A stretch of 64,000 nucleotides of DNA, from the NCBI RefSeq assembly GCF_003627815.1, contig NZ_CP032698.1, positions 3,472,001-3,536,000 on the forward strand, in the 5' to 3' direction. The translations under genes and the position numbers were made by a program. The DNA comes from Streptomyces hundungensis (GTDB lineage: Bacteria > Actinomycetota > Actinomycetes > Streptomycetales > Streptomycetaceae). Shown here one piece after another: positions 24,740-32,583 of the stretch. The notes below the pieces were generated by a model that made no database searches, was not told the origin of the DNA, and saw only the letters and a list, made by a program, of their open reading frames with translations. Positions within the stretch are counted from its first letter, which is position 1. Every line of letters begins with the position of its first letter.

Positions 24740-25876
24740 TCAGACTCCTTGCTTGTCCGCCGCCTTGGCCCCCGCGCCCATTTCCCTGGTCAGCCAGCGG
24801 AAGACCTCCGGGACCTGGGACTTCCACACCGCGCTCGCGTGGCCGCCGCCGTTGAGCTTGACCACCGTCACCGCGGTGGGCGGCTTGGCGGCGGCCTTCA
24901 GGGCGAGCCCGTCGTTGTAGCCGTCGGTGCGTTCACCGGAGACGTACAGCGAGATGTGCGGCGGGGTCTTGGCGTGCTTGAGGATCCACAGGGGGTTGGA
25001 CTCCTGGCGCAGCTTCGGGTCCTTCGCGGTGATCGAGTCCTTCTCGGCGGCCGGGTCGTTGTAGCCCGACAGGTCGACGCCGGCCCGGTAGCGGTCGGGG
25101 TGCTCGATGGCGAGCTTGGCCGCGCAGTGGGCACCCGCGGAGTATCCGGCGACGGCCCAGCCGTCGGCGCCGGTGGCGGCCCGGAAGTTGTCGGTGACCA
25201 TCTTGCGGACGTCCACGCTCAGCCAGGTGTCCGCGTTGACGACACCGGGCACGTTCGCGCAGCCCGTGTCCTTGCCGCCCAGCAGGGTGGTGCGCGGCGA
25301 GACCAGGATGAACGGCGCGACCTCGCCCCGCTCCATCATCGGCGTGAGCTGCTCCTGCGCCTTCAGCGTGCCGAACCAGGCGCCTATCGACCCCGGGTAG
25401 CCGGGCAGCAGCTCGACCACGGGGAAGGTCTTGTCCCGGTACTCCGGGTCGTCGTACTGCGGCGGCAGCCAGACGGCGACATCGCCCTCCACCCCCGAGA
25501 CCTGCCCCTTGAGCACGGTCTTCACGACGCCCTTGCCGACCTTGTTGGTGTACGGCTCGAACTGCTGCTTCACCTTGGGCTCGGACGCCGCGTTCCTGCC
25601 GCCGGTGCCGTCGGGACCGAGGTCGGGGGCAGCGTTGACGTGGTCGCCGCCGCCCAGCAGGTCACCCCAGGTGTCGTACAGGCCGTTGGCGTTGTTGACC
25701 AGGAGGAAGACCACGAGGATCGCGGTGACCTGGGCGAAGCCGAGCATGAGGAGCCGCGAGAGCCCGCGTACGAACGCCGGCCCGCCGATCCTGGTCCACA
25801 GGACGAGCGGCAACAACAGGGCAGCCGCGGCCGCGAGGATCGCGATCACGAGCAAGGGGGTACCGGTCAGGCTCAT
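24740..25876 (-). CDS. Membrane-anchored esterase of the EstD/mycolyltransferase-like alpha/beta-hydrolase family
   Basis: The 378-aa protein has two N-terminal membrane segments (PLLVIAILAAAAALLLPLVL and GFAQVTAILVVFLLVNNAN) and an extracytoplasmic alpha/beta-hydrolase domain of the 'putative esterase' family (related to esterase D and antigen 85). The substrate loop has VVELLPGYPGSIGAWFG. The nucleophile elbow is AVAGYSAGAHCA and the catalytic His is in NGGGHASAVW. The ATG at 25876 is preferred over the GTG one codon earlier. Mycolic acids are absent from Streptomyces, so a wall-polymer or lipid ester is the more likely substrate. It is convergent with the second NlpC/P60 gene. Confidence 0.87.
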   Translation of the reverse strand: MSLTGTPLLVIAILAAAAALLLPLVLWTRIGGPAFVRGLSRLLMLGFAQVTAILVVFLLVNNANGLYDTWGDLLGGGDHVNAAPDLGPDGTGGRNAASEPKVKQQFEPYTNKVGKGVVKTVLKGQVSGVEGDVAVWLPPQYDDPEYRDKTFPVVELLPGYPGSIGAWFGTLKAQEQLTPMMERGEVAPFILVSPRTTLLGGKDTGCANVPGVVNADTWLSVDVRKMVTDNFRAATGADGWAVAGYSAGAHCAAKLAIEHPDRYRAGVDLSGYNDPAAEKDSITAKDPKLRQESNPLWILKHAKTPPHISLYVSGERTDGYNDGLALKAAAKPPTAVTVVKLNGGGHASAVWKSQVPEVFRWLTREMGAGAKAADKQGV

Positions 25877-26006
25877 CACGCCACGGAAGAGGGCCGGCCT
25901 CGGGGACGAGTTGCCCGCTTTGCCATCGTTTTACCAAAGGAAGACGGGCTGTGGCCTTTACTTCTCACCCTGTCGCGCCCGGCGCCGACCCCAACCGGCG
26001 CGGGCC

Positions 26007-26687
26007 TCAGACGAGCCGCCGGGCCGTCGCCCAGCGGGTCAGCTCATGGCGGTTGGACAGCTGGAGCTTGCGCAGCACCGCCGAGACATGGGACTCGACC
26101 GTCTTGACGGAGATGAACAGTTGCTTGGCGATCTCCTTGTAGGCATAGCCCCGGGCGATGAGCCGCAGCACCTCGCGCTCGCGCTGGGTGAGGCGGTCCA
26201 TGTCCTCGTCGACCGGCGGCGCGTCGGTGGAGGCGAACGCGTCCAGGACGAAGCCCGCGAGGCGCGGCGAGAACACCGCGTCGCCGTCCTGCACCCGGAA
26301 GATCGAGTCGACCAGGTCGGTGCCGGTGATCGTCTTGGTGACATAGCCGCGGGCGCCCCCGCGGATCACCCCGATCACGTCCTCCGCGGCGTCCGAGACG
26401 GAGAGCGCGAGGAAACGCACCGGGTTCTCGGCGTCGCCCATCATCGCCGCCGAGCGGCGCAGCACCTCGACGCCGCCGCCTCCGGGCAGATGGACGTCGA
26501 GCAGCACCACCTCGGGGCGGGTCGCGGTGATGACCGTGATCGCCTGGTCCACGTCGGCGGCCTCGCCGACCACCTCGACTCCGGTGGTCTCGGTCCGGCC
26601 GATCTCCGCCTGGACTCCGGTGCGGAACATCCGGTGGTCGTCGACGAGGACCACCCTCACGTGGCGGTCGGTCGTTTCCTCGGTCAT
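26007..26687 (-). CDS. LuxR/NarL-family response regulator
   Basis: The 226-aa regulator has a receiver domain (VVLVDDHRMFRTGVQAEIGR; phospho-acceptor Asp64 in VVLLDVHLPG; Lys in GYVTKTI) and a C-terminal LuxR helix-turn-helix at 165-226 (LTQREREVLRLIARGYAYKE). Its ATG overlaps the stop of the kinase gene (ATGA), so kinase and regulator are translationally coupled and surely a pair. LuxR/NarL pairs of this type with a PspC-domain kinase resemble envelope-stress systems (LiaSR-like); the target genes are unknown, but the divergent PspC gene at 28234 is the obvious candidate. Confidence 0.94.
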   Translation of the reverse strand: MTEETTDRHVRVVLVDDHRMFRTGVQAEIGRTETTGVEVVGEAADVDQAITVITATRPEVVLLDVHLPGGGGVEVLRRSAAMMGDAENPVRFLALSVSDAAEDVIGVIRGGARGYVTKTITGTDLVDSIFRVQDGDAVFSPRLAGFVLDAFASTDAPPVDEDMDRLTQREREVLRLIARGYAYKEIAKQLFISVKTVESHVSAVLRKLQLSNRHELTRWATARRLV

Positions 26688-27955
26688 CCCTGTGCCCTCT
26701 CCATCTCCAGCTCGACCTCCGTGCCCCCACCGGGCACCGAACGCAGCCTGGCCGTACCGCCGTTGCGCTGCATCCGGCCGATGATTGATTCTCGTACGCC
26801 CATCCGGTCGGCGGGCACCGCGTCCGGATCGAAGCCGGGGCCCCGGTCCCGTACGGAGACGAAGACCGTGCGGCCCTCGACCTCGGCGTACACCTGGACG
26901 GCGCCGCCCTCGCCACCGTACTTGGCCGCGTTCACCATTGCCTCGCGTGCGGCCTGCATCTGTGCGGACAGGCCGTCGTCCAGCGGGCAGTCGCCGACGA
27001 CGACCACCTCCAGAGGGACGCCGTGCTTGTCCTCGACCTCGGCCGCCGCCTTCTTCACGGCCTCGGCGAGCGTCTCGGGTTCCTCTTCTCTTCCCGTGCC
27101 CTCCGGTTTGTAGAGCCAGGCGCGCAGTTCGCGCTCCTGGGCGCGCGCGAGGCGCCGCACCTCGCCTGCGCTCTCCGCGTTGCGCTGGATCAGGGTCAGG
27201 GTGTGCAGCACCGAGTCGTGTACGTGGGCGGCGACTTCGGCGCGCTCCTGGGCCCGGATGCGCATCAGGCGTTCCTCGGAGAGGTCCTGCGTCATGCGCA
27301 CCAGGTAGGGCCCGGCGAGCAGGGCTATGCCGGCCAGCACCGCGATCGCCGCCGTCAGGACGTTGCCGAGCTGGGCGGCGGAGCCGTTGACCACCACGAA
27401 GCCGGTGAGGCCGGTGCCGACCAGGGCGACCCCGGCCAGACCCCGGGCCACCGGGAGCCACCGGCTGCGGCGGGCCCCCTCGGTCCAGCGGGCCCGGCGG
27501 GTGTTGTCGGCCTGGCGCCACACCAGGACGACACCGACGCCGATCAGGACGCTGGGGAAGATGTACGGGTTGGCCCAGCCGCCGACATCCACCTTGGAGG
27601 CGAAGATGGCGGCGCCGAAGAGCAGCGCGATCAACGCGACGACCTGCCCCTTGTCGGGCTTGCGCAGCCTGCGCCGGCCGTCCGGGCTGAGCTCGAACGC
27701 GGAGCGCTGCCCGGTCGTGCCGCCGAGCCCCAGCGGCACGAAGAACCAGAACACCGCGTAGAGCAGCGCCCCCAGGCCGTTGATCGAGAGCAGCCCCAGG
27801 AAGACCACCCGCACCCACACCACCGGCAGCCCGAGGTGTCCGGCGAGCCCGCGCGCGACCCCGCCGAGCAGCCGCCCCTCGGCGGAGCGGTACAGCTTGC
27901 GGACCGGCGCTTCGTCGGCCTCGGGCGACGACAGGCGGGGGGAGACGACTGGCAT
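26684..27955 (-). CDS. PspC-domain sensor histidine kinase
   Basis: The 423-aa kinase starts with a PspC domain (LYRSAEGRLLGGVARGLAGH, 21-40, running into a first membrane helix). More membrane helices lie at about 104-121, 131-147 and 168-218, then HisKA_3 with the phospho-acceptor His246 in AAHVHDSVLHTL and a HATPase domain (REAMVNAAKYGG, DRGPGFDPDAV, GGTEVELEM). The ATG at 27955 has little Shine-Dalgarno homology, but the N-terminus agrees with relatives. It is upstream of and overlapping with the response regulator, and divergent from another PspC gene. PspC-type sensors commonly respond to membrane or wall damage. Confidence 0.92.
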   Translation of the reverse strand: MPVVSPRLSSPEADEAPVRKLYRSAEGRLLGGVARGLAGHLGLPVVWVRVVFLGLLSINGLGALLYAVFWFFVPLGLGGTTGQRSAFELSPDGRRRLRKPDKGQVVALIALLFGAAIFASKVDVGGWANPYIFPSVLIGVGVVLVWRQADNTRRARWTEGARRSRWLPVARGLAGVALVGTGLTGFVVVNGSAAQLGNVLTAAIAVLAGIALLAGPYLVRMTQDLSEERLMRIRAQERAEVAAHVHDSVLHTLTLIQRNAESAGEVRRLARAQERELRAWLYKPEGTGREEEPETLAEAVKKAAAEVEDKHGVPLEVVVVGDCPLDDGLSAQMQAAREAMVNAAKYGGEGGAVQVYAEVEGRTVFVSVRDRGPGFDPDAVPADRMGVRESIIGRMQRNGGTARLRSVPGGGTEVELEMERAQG

Positions 27956-28196
27956 GCACCGATCGTCACACGTGCGCCCGACCCCGGGCATCAGGGTTGG
28001 CCCCCAGGCTTCCCTGAGGCGGCCCCCCTCGCAGGAGGGAGAGGGCCTCCCCCGCGCGAGGCGCCCCGCTCGCGTCCGGGTGGCCGCCGCCCTCCCCCGA
28101 AAAGTGGCCGCTCGCGCCCCCTCGGGGACGAAATCAGGGTGAGGCCAGGGTCGGGACGGGTGCCGTGTGCCGCATGGGCCCGTCACCATGGACGTA

Positions 28197-28237
28197 TGAG
28201 CACGCCGACCCAGGTGGACGTACAGGTGGACGTATGA
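28197..28237 (+). CDS. 13-codon upstream ORF overlapping the PspC gene start
   Basis: ATG at 28197 opens MSTPTQVDVQVDV and stops with TGA at 28235-28237, which overlaps the ATG of the PspC gene (ATGA). The first four codons repeat the start of the PspC protein itself (MSTPAD), and GGACGTA occurs three times (28190, 28217, 28229). A local duplication of the start region seems to have created it. It may couple translation to the PspC gene or may be a relic. No peptide evidence is available. Confidence 0.4.
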
Positions 28238-29538
28238 GTACGCCTGCCGATACGCCCCTCGCACCGCCCGACCCCGCGCCCGATCCGGCCCCCGAGGCCC
28301 CGCGGCTGCGCCGCAGCGCCCGCAACAAGGTCATCGGCGGGGTCTGCGGAGGCCTCGGGCGGTACTGCGACGTCGACCCGGTGATCTTCCGGATCACCCT
28401 CGGCGTGCTCTCCGTGACCGGCGGCCTCGGCCTGGTCTTCTACGGGTTCGCCTGGCTGCTGCTTCCGCTGGAGGACGAGGACGAGAACGAGGCACGCCGG
28501 CTGCTCACGGGCCGCGTCGAGGGCGCGGCCCTGGTGGCCGTCCTGATGGCGCTGGCCGGGTGCGGGATCTTCCTCACCATGTTGAAGAACGGGCCGGTGA
28601 TGACGTTCGCGGTGCTGCTCGCCCTGCTGCTCGGGGGCGCCGCCGTGTGGTCGCTGCGCCGCTCCACCACTCCGCTGGACGCCCCGCTCGATCCGGTCGC
28701 GGCCCAGGCCGTCGCGGACGCGCCGCCGGAGACGAAGGCGCCGCCCGCGCCGTCCCCGCCGTCGTGGTGGCGGGACCCGATCGTCAAGGACGGCACCACC
28801 GGGCCGGTCGCCACCGGCTATCTGTGGGGGCCGGCCGACGCGGAGGCGCCGCCCACCGACAGGGCGTCGCGCAAGGCCGCGAAGGTCGCGGTGCGCGAGA
28901 GCCGGGGCCCGCGCTCCCTCGGCGGCCTCCTCTTCCTCCTGGCGCTGCTCGCCTTCGCCGCCGGGCTCGGCGACGGCTGGGACCACCGGCCGCTCGGCAC
29001 CGGCCTGGAGATCGGGTTCGCGGCGGCGCTCGCGGTGTTCGGGCTCGGCCTGATGGTGAGCTCGCTCCGGGGGCGTACGGGCTTCGGCACGCTCTTCCTC
29101 GCGGTGCTCACCGCGGCGCTCCTTGCGGGCTCGGCCGCGCTGCCCAAGACCATCGACTCCCATTGGCAGCGCACCAGTTGGACGCCCGCCTCGATCGCGG
29201 AGGTGCGGCCCGGCTACGACCTGGGCACGGGCGTCGCCACCCTCGACCTGAGCCGGGTCGCCGTGCCGCCGGGCCAGACCCTGACGACCCGCGCGGAGGT
29301 CGGCGCGGGCCGCGCCAAGGTCGTCGTACCGAAGGACGTGACCGTGCGGGTGAGTTTCGACATGGGCCTCGGCGACATCCAGCTGCCGGGCGAGAAACCG
29401 GACGACATCCGGGTCTCACCGGACCAGAAACGGACCGCGACGCTCGCGCCACCGGTGGGCGCCGAACCGGCCGGCACGCTCGATCTGCGGCTCACGGTCG
29501 GCGTCGGCCAGGCGGAGGTGGACCGTGCCGCGTCATGA
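28234..29538 (+). CDS. PspC-domain membrane protein
   Basis: The 434-aa protein begins with a Pro-rich tail and a PspC domain (RRSARNKVIGGVCGGLGRYC, about 27-46, followed by membrane helix IFRITLGVLSVTGGLGLVFYGFA). Five or six further membrane helices follow to about residue 315. The C-terminal ~115 residues are a beta-rich, LiaF/DUF2154-like domain (LGTGVATLDLSRV, VVPKDVTVRVSFDMGLGDIQ). This combination of PspC and a LiaF-like domain fits an envelope-stress accessory or inhibitor of the divergent kinase-regulator pair. The start codon ATG 28234 overlaps a short upstream frame. The gene end overlaps the next small gene by 14 bp. Confidence 0.88.
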   Translation: MSTPADTPLAPPDPAPDPAPEAPRLRRSARNKVIGGVCGGLGRYCDVDPVIFRITLGVLSVTGGLGLVFYGFAWLLLPLEDEDENEARRLLTGRVEGAALVAVLMALAGCGIFLTMLKNGPVMTFAVLLALLLGGAAVWSLRRSTTPLDAPLDPVAAQAVADAPPETKAPPAPSPPSWWRDPIVKDGTTGPVATGYLWGPADAEAPPTDRASRKAAKVAVRESRGPRSLGGLLFLLALLAFAAGLGDGWDHRPLGTGLEIGFAAALAVFGLGLMVSSLRGRTGFGTLFLAVLTAALLAGSAALPKTIDSHWQRTSWTPASIAEVRPGYDLGTGVATLDLSRVAVPPGQTLTTRAEVGAGRAKVVVPKDVTVRVSFDMGLGDIQLPGEKPDDIRVSPDQKRTATLAPPVGAEPAGTLDLRLTVGVGQAEVDRAAS

Positions 29539-29791
29539 GTTCCGTCCGGGCCGGCTCGTCGCCGGGCTCGCCCTCGCGGCGACGGCCGTCCTGTTCGCGG
29601 GGGACGCGGCCGGGCGCTGGGACACACCCTCCTTGGTGGTGATCCCGCTGATCTGCGGCGGTCTCGGGGTGGCCTCGCTGGTGAGCTGGATCGACTACGG
29701 GGTGCGCAGACGGCGCCGCCGGACCAGGAGCGCGTCCGCGGAGAGCAGCGGTGTGCCGGCGAGCACGAGCGGGAGCCAGGCCATCAAATAG
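29525..29791 (+). CDS. Small two-helix membrane protein with a basic tail
   Basis: The 88-aa product starts at GTG 29525 with GGAGGTG just upstream and overlaps the end of the PspC gene, so the two are probably co-translated. It has two hydrophobic segments (LVAGLALAATAVLFAG and LVVIPLICGGLGVASLVSWI) and an arginine cluster RRRRRRTR. The last 32 codons lie on top of the 3' end of the convergent DoxX gene, so either the real protein is shorter in relatives or the two genes truly overlap by 97 bp. Function unknown. Confidence 0.65.
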   Translation: MPRHEFRPGRLVAGLALAATAVLFAGDAAGRWDTPSLVVIPLICGGLGVASLVSWIDYGVRRRRRRTRSASAESSGVPASTSGSQAIK

Positions 29792-30213
29792 GCCAGGTCG
29801 TTGCCGTAGTAGTACGGGGTGGTCGTCCAGCTCACCGTGAGCCACAGGGAGAGCGAGATCAGCGCTCCGCCCAGGGCCGCGAGGCGTCCGAACAGGCCGA
29901 GCAGCGTGGCGAGGCCGACGGCCAGCTCGCCGAACGCGATGGCGTACCCGAATCCCGAGGGGCTCTTGAGGGCGAGGTCGACGAGGGCGGGGATCGCGGC
30001 GCTGTCCCGCACGCCGTGCATCAGCTCGCCGATGGATCCGGCTCCGGAGGCGTGGAAGAACGCGCTGTCCGTGAGCTTGTCCAGGCCCGCGTAGACGAAG
30101 GTCACGCCGAGGAAGATCCGCAGCGGCACCAGCGCGTAGGCGCGGGCCGTGGCCCGCAGGCCACCTCGGTGGTCCACCCCGCCCCGCACTCCGGTCGCAT
30201 GTCCATGTGCCAT
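29695..30213 (-). CDS. DoxX-family membrane protein
   Basis: The 172-aa protein has four membrane helices characteristic of DoxX (LVPLRIFLGVTFVYAGLDKL at about 27-46, then GYAIAFGELAVGLATLLGLF, ALGGALISLSLWLTVSW, and DLAYLMAWLPLVLAGTPLL). Conserved signature residues are GLDKL and FGELAVGL. DoxX proteins are quinol-associated subunits or part of mycobacterial membrane oxidoreductase complexes against oxidative stress; the exact role here is open. The ATG at 30213 is preferred to one 18 bp upstream on the basis of GGAGG. Its end overlaps the convergent small membrane-protein gene by 97 bp. Confidence 0.87.
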   Translation of the reverse strand: MAHGHATGVRGGVDHRGGLRATARAYALVPLRIFLGVTFVYAGLDKLTDSAFFHASGAGSIGELMHGVRDSAAIPALVDLALKSPSGFGYAIAFGELAVGLATLLGLFGRLAALGGALISLSLWLTVSWTTTPYYYGNDLAYLMAWLPLVLAGTPLLSADALLVRRRRLRTP

Positions 30214-30307
30214 GGCTGATCCCGCCTCCATCCGATGGGCCTGTCACCAGACGATACGGATGAGGGGAACGCGTGTCTCAATCCGACCCGGGTGGCGGGC
30301 GCCCCCT

Positions 30308-31552
30308 TCAGTCGGCGACCTCCACCAGGACGCCGTTGGTCTCCACGCCCGCCGCCGTCACCACCCGGATCTCCACCCGCCCGGCCTCCACGTCCACCGG
30401 CACCGGCACCGTCAGGACCCCGTCCGTGGGGTTCGCGAAGCCGCCCGGGACCGGGACCAGCGGGACGTGGACGTACACCGCGCCGATCCGCACCACCACG
30501 CGGGCCAGGCAGTCGGGGGTGCCCGCGCCCGGCGGCACGAACCCCGCGCCGCGGATCTCGATGTCGTCCCCGGTACGGATCGGCGCGTCCAGGTCCCCCG
30601 CCTCCCGCGCCCGTACGACGGAGAGCACCACCGGACGGCAGCCCTCCGCGTGTTTGCCCGCGAAGTACGTCACGGTGGAGACGAGGACCAGGGCCGCCAA
30701 CCCCCAGGGCAGATCGGGGAGTTGCTCGGGATGGCGGGTCAGGCGCACCGCCGCGAAGAGGACCGCGACCAGCGTCACCACCACGTACTGGGCGTCCGCG
30801 AAGCTGCCCCGGCCCGCGTCGTCGGTCAGGAGGTCGGCGCCGCGCGGCCGGTCGGCCCGCAGCTTCTGCAACCGCTGGCCGTGGATGCGTACCGTCACCA
30901 CGCGGCGGACCGTCACCGCGATCGTCGAGGTGAGGAAGACAGCCGTCAACAGGCCCGCGCACCGCGTCAGTTCGAGGCCGCGCAGGATCGTCTCGCGCTC
31001 GGTGTGGCCGGAGGCGGCGGCGAGCCGCAGGGCCAGGAACAGGGCGGCGAAGGCCGCGAACAGGACCCAGGTCGCCGCGACGGCGCGCGAGGTGGAGAGC
31101 CGGTTGTCCTCGCCGAGCACCGGTGCGAGGACCCCGCCGTGCGCGCGGTGGCGGTGGGCCGTCGCCGTCAGCAGGGCCGCCACGACGAGCGCGGACAGCA
31201 GCCCGGCGGTGCGGGCGGGCGTCCACCCGGTGCCGATGGCGGTGGCGGCCTCGGCGAGCGAGAGCGCGAACACCCCGCCCCAGAGCGTCACCAGGGTGGC
31301 CCGCCAGACGCGTTCGGGACGGGCGAGGCCCGCCTCGCGACAGCGTTCGGCGACCATCCGCGCGGACTCGGTCAGCTCGTCGGAGACCCACTGGCGCGAG
31401 GCTCCCGCGGAGTGGGCCAGGGCGACGGGCAGCCCCTCGCCCGCGGCGAGACCGTCCCGCTTGGCGAGGAACGCCGCCACCGCGCGCCGGTGATCGTCGC
31501 GCGCACCGTGCGCGCAGTCACCTCCGCATTGCCGAGCCTCCTGCACCGCCAC
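30308..31552 (-). CDS. Membrane protein with an IPT/TIG-like C-terminal domain, function unknown
   Basis: The 414-aa protein (GTG start, not certain) has six membrane helices between about 85 and 310 (VTLWGGVFALSLAEAATAI, LLSALVVAALLTATA, TWVLFAAFAALFLALRLAA and later ones). The last ~100 residues form a beta-rich domain that resembles an IPT/TIG or immunoglobulin-like fold (GDDIEIRGAGFVPPGAGTPD, VVVRIGAVYVHVPLVPV, GGFANPTDGVLTVPVP). The gene is isolated in its strand group between DoxX and an aldolase-like gene. I do not recognise a function. Confidence 0.65.
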   Translation of the reverse strand: MAVQEARQCGGDCAHGARDDHRRAVAAFLAKRDGLAAGEGLPVALAHSAGASRQWVSDELTESARMVAERCREAGLARPERVWRATLVTLWGGVFALSLAEAATAIGTGWTPARTAGLLSALVVAALLTATAHRHRAHGGVLAPVLGEDNRLSTSRAVAATWVLFAAFAALFLALRLAAASGHTERETILRGLELTRCAGLLTAVFLTSTIAVTVRRVVTVRIHGQRLQKLRADRPRGADLLTDDAGRGSFADAQYVVVTLVAVLFAAVRLTRHPEQLPDLPWGLAALVLVSTVTYFAGKHAEGCRPVVLSVVRAREAGDLDAPIRTGDDIEIRGAGFVPPGAGTPDCLARVVVRIGAVYVHVPLVPVPGGFANPTDGVLTVPVPVDVEAGRVEIRVVTAAGVETNGVLVEVAD

Positions 31553-31672
31553 GGGAACTCCGTCCTTGCGTCATGTCCCTTGAACCGTCAGGGAATTGTC
31601 GCGCACCGAAACCGCCCGGCGGTCGGTGCGGCCCGGCCCCGGGGGTGATTGACGCACCATCAAATTGACGTA

Positions 31673-32461
31673 CTACGACAGAAGTTCGGGCTCCGCGCGG
31701 CTGATCCGGCGCCACAGCGGCTGGTAGTTGATCCACGCGACTAGATCACTGCCGAGCTGGTCCCGGGTCGCCACCGCGTCCCGCCGGTCGATGAGCACGG
31801 GCTTGCCCGCCGCCCGCGCCGCGAGCTGCACCTCGGCGCACCGCTCCATCGAGAGGAACCACCAGGCGGCCGCGTCCACCGAGTCCCCCACCGTGAGCAG
31901 CCCGTGGTTGCGCAGCACGACCGCCTTGCAGGAGCCGAGCGCCGCCGCGATCCGCCGGCCCTCCTCGGCGTCGACGATCACCCCGGTGTAGGCGTCGTAC
32001 ACCGCGTGGTCCTCGAAGAAGGCGCACGCCTCCTGGGTGTACGGCTCGACGAACTCGCCGAGGGCCGCGAGCGCCCGCCCGTACGTGGAGTGGGTATGGA
32101 CCACGGCCACCGCGTCGGGGCGGGCCCGGTGCACAGCCGCGTGCACGGTGAACGCGGCCTGGTTGACGTGGTGGCCGCCCCGCACGACCTGTCCTTCGCC
32201 GTTGACCAGGATCAGCTCGCCCGCGGTGACGTGCGCGAACGGCACCCCGAACGGGTTCACCCAGTAGCAGTCGGGCAACTCCGGGTCGCGCGCGGTGACA
32301 TGGCCCGACACCCCCTCCTCGAAGCCGAACCGGGCGAAGAGGCGCAGCGCGCCGGCCAGCCGCTCCTTGCGGTGCTGCCGCTCCTCGGCGGGGTCGTCGT
32401 GCACGGGCGGCAGATCGAACCGCAGCTGGTCCACCGGTATCGGCTCGGGCATCTCAGTCAT
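31673..32461 (-). CDS. Class II aldolase/adducin-family protein
   Basis: The 262-aa protein has the zinc-binding class II aldolase fold: SGHVTARDPEL, a metal His pair in VVHTHSTYGRAL, an acidic active-site region (FFEDHAVYDAYTG) and the third metal His in VLRNHGLLTVG. Relatives include L-fuculose-phosphate aldolase, ribulose-5-phosphate epimerase and eukaryotic adducin. In streptomycetes members of this branch lie outside sugar operons, and no sugar-kinase or isomerase gene is nearby, so the substrate is unknown. Separated from guaA by a strong stem-loop. Confidence 0.85.
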   Translation of the reverse strand: MTEMPEPIPVDQLRFDLPPVHDDPAEERQHRKERLAGALRLFARFGFEEGVSGHVTARDPELPDCYWVNPFGVPFAHVTAGELILVNGEGQVVRGGHHVNQAAFTVHAAVHRARPDAVAVVHTHSTYGRALAALGEFVEPYTQEACAFFEDHAVYDAYTGVIVDAEEGRRIAAALGSCKAVVLRNHGLLTVGDSVDAAAWWFLSMERCAEVQLAARAAGKPVLIDRRDAVATRDQLGSDLVAWINYQPLWRRISRAEPELLS

Positions 32462-32523
32462 GGCCGGAAGCTACCGCGCGTTCCCGCAGGTGAACAGAGT
32501 CGTGCGGCCCCCGGTGACAACGG

Positions 32524-32562
32524 CGACGGCGCCGCCCCCCGGGTGCGGGGACGGCGCCGTCG
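32524..32562. terminator. Terminator downstream of guaA
   Basis: CGACGGCGCCG (32524-32534) and CGGCGCCGTCG (32552-32562) form a perfect 11-bp stem with a G/C-rich interior. It begins 22 bp beyond the guaA stop and lies upstream of the aldolase-like gene, so it ends the guaA transcript. Confidence 0.75.
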
Positions 32563-32583
32563 AGCGCTGCGGGCGGGTGGGGA

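Noticed and set aside
27023..28237. Long open frame (404 codons) antisense to the PspC kinase gene
   Set aside because: It mirrors the kinase gene in the third-position-GC-rich antisense frame; composition is shadow-like. Only its last 13 codons (28197-28237) are considered, as an upstream ORF.
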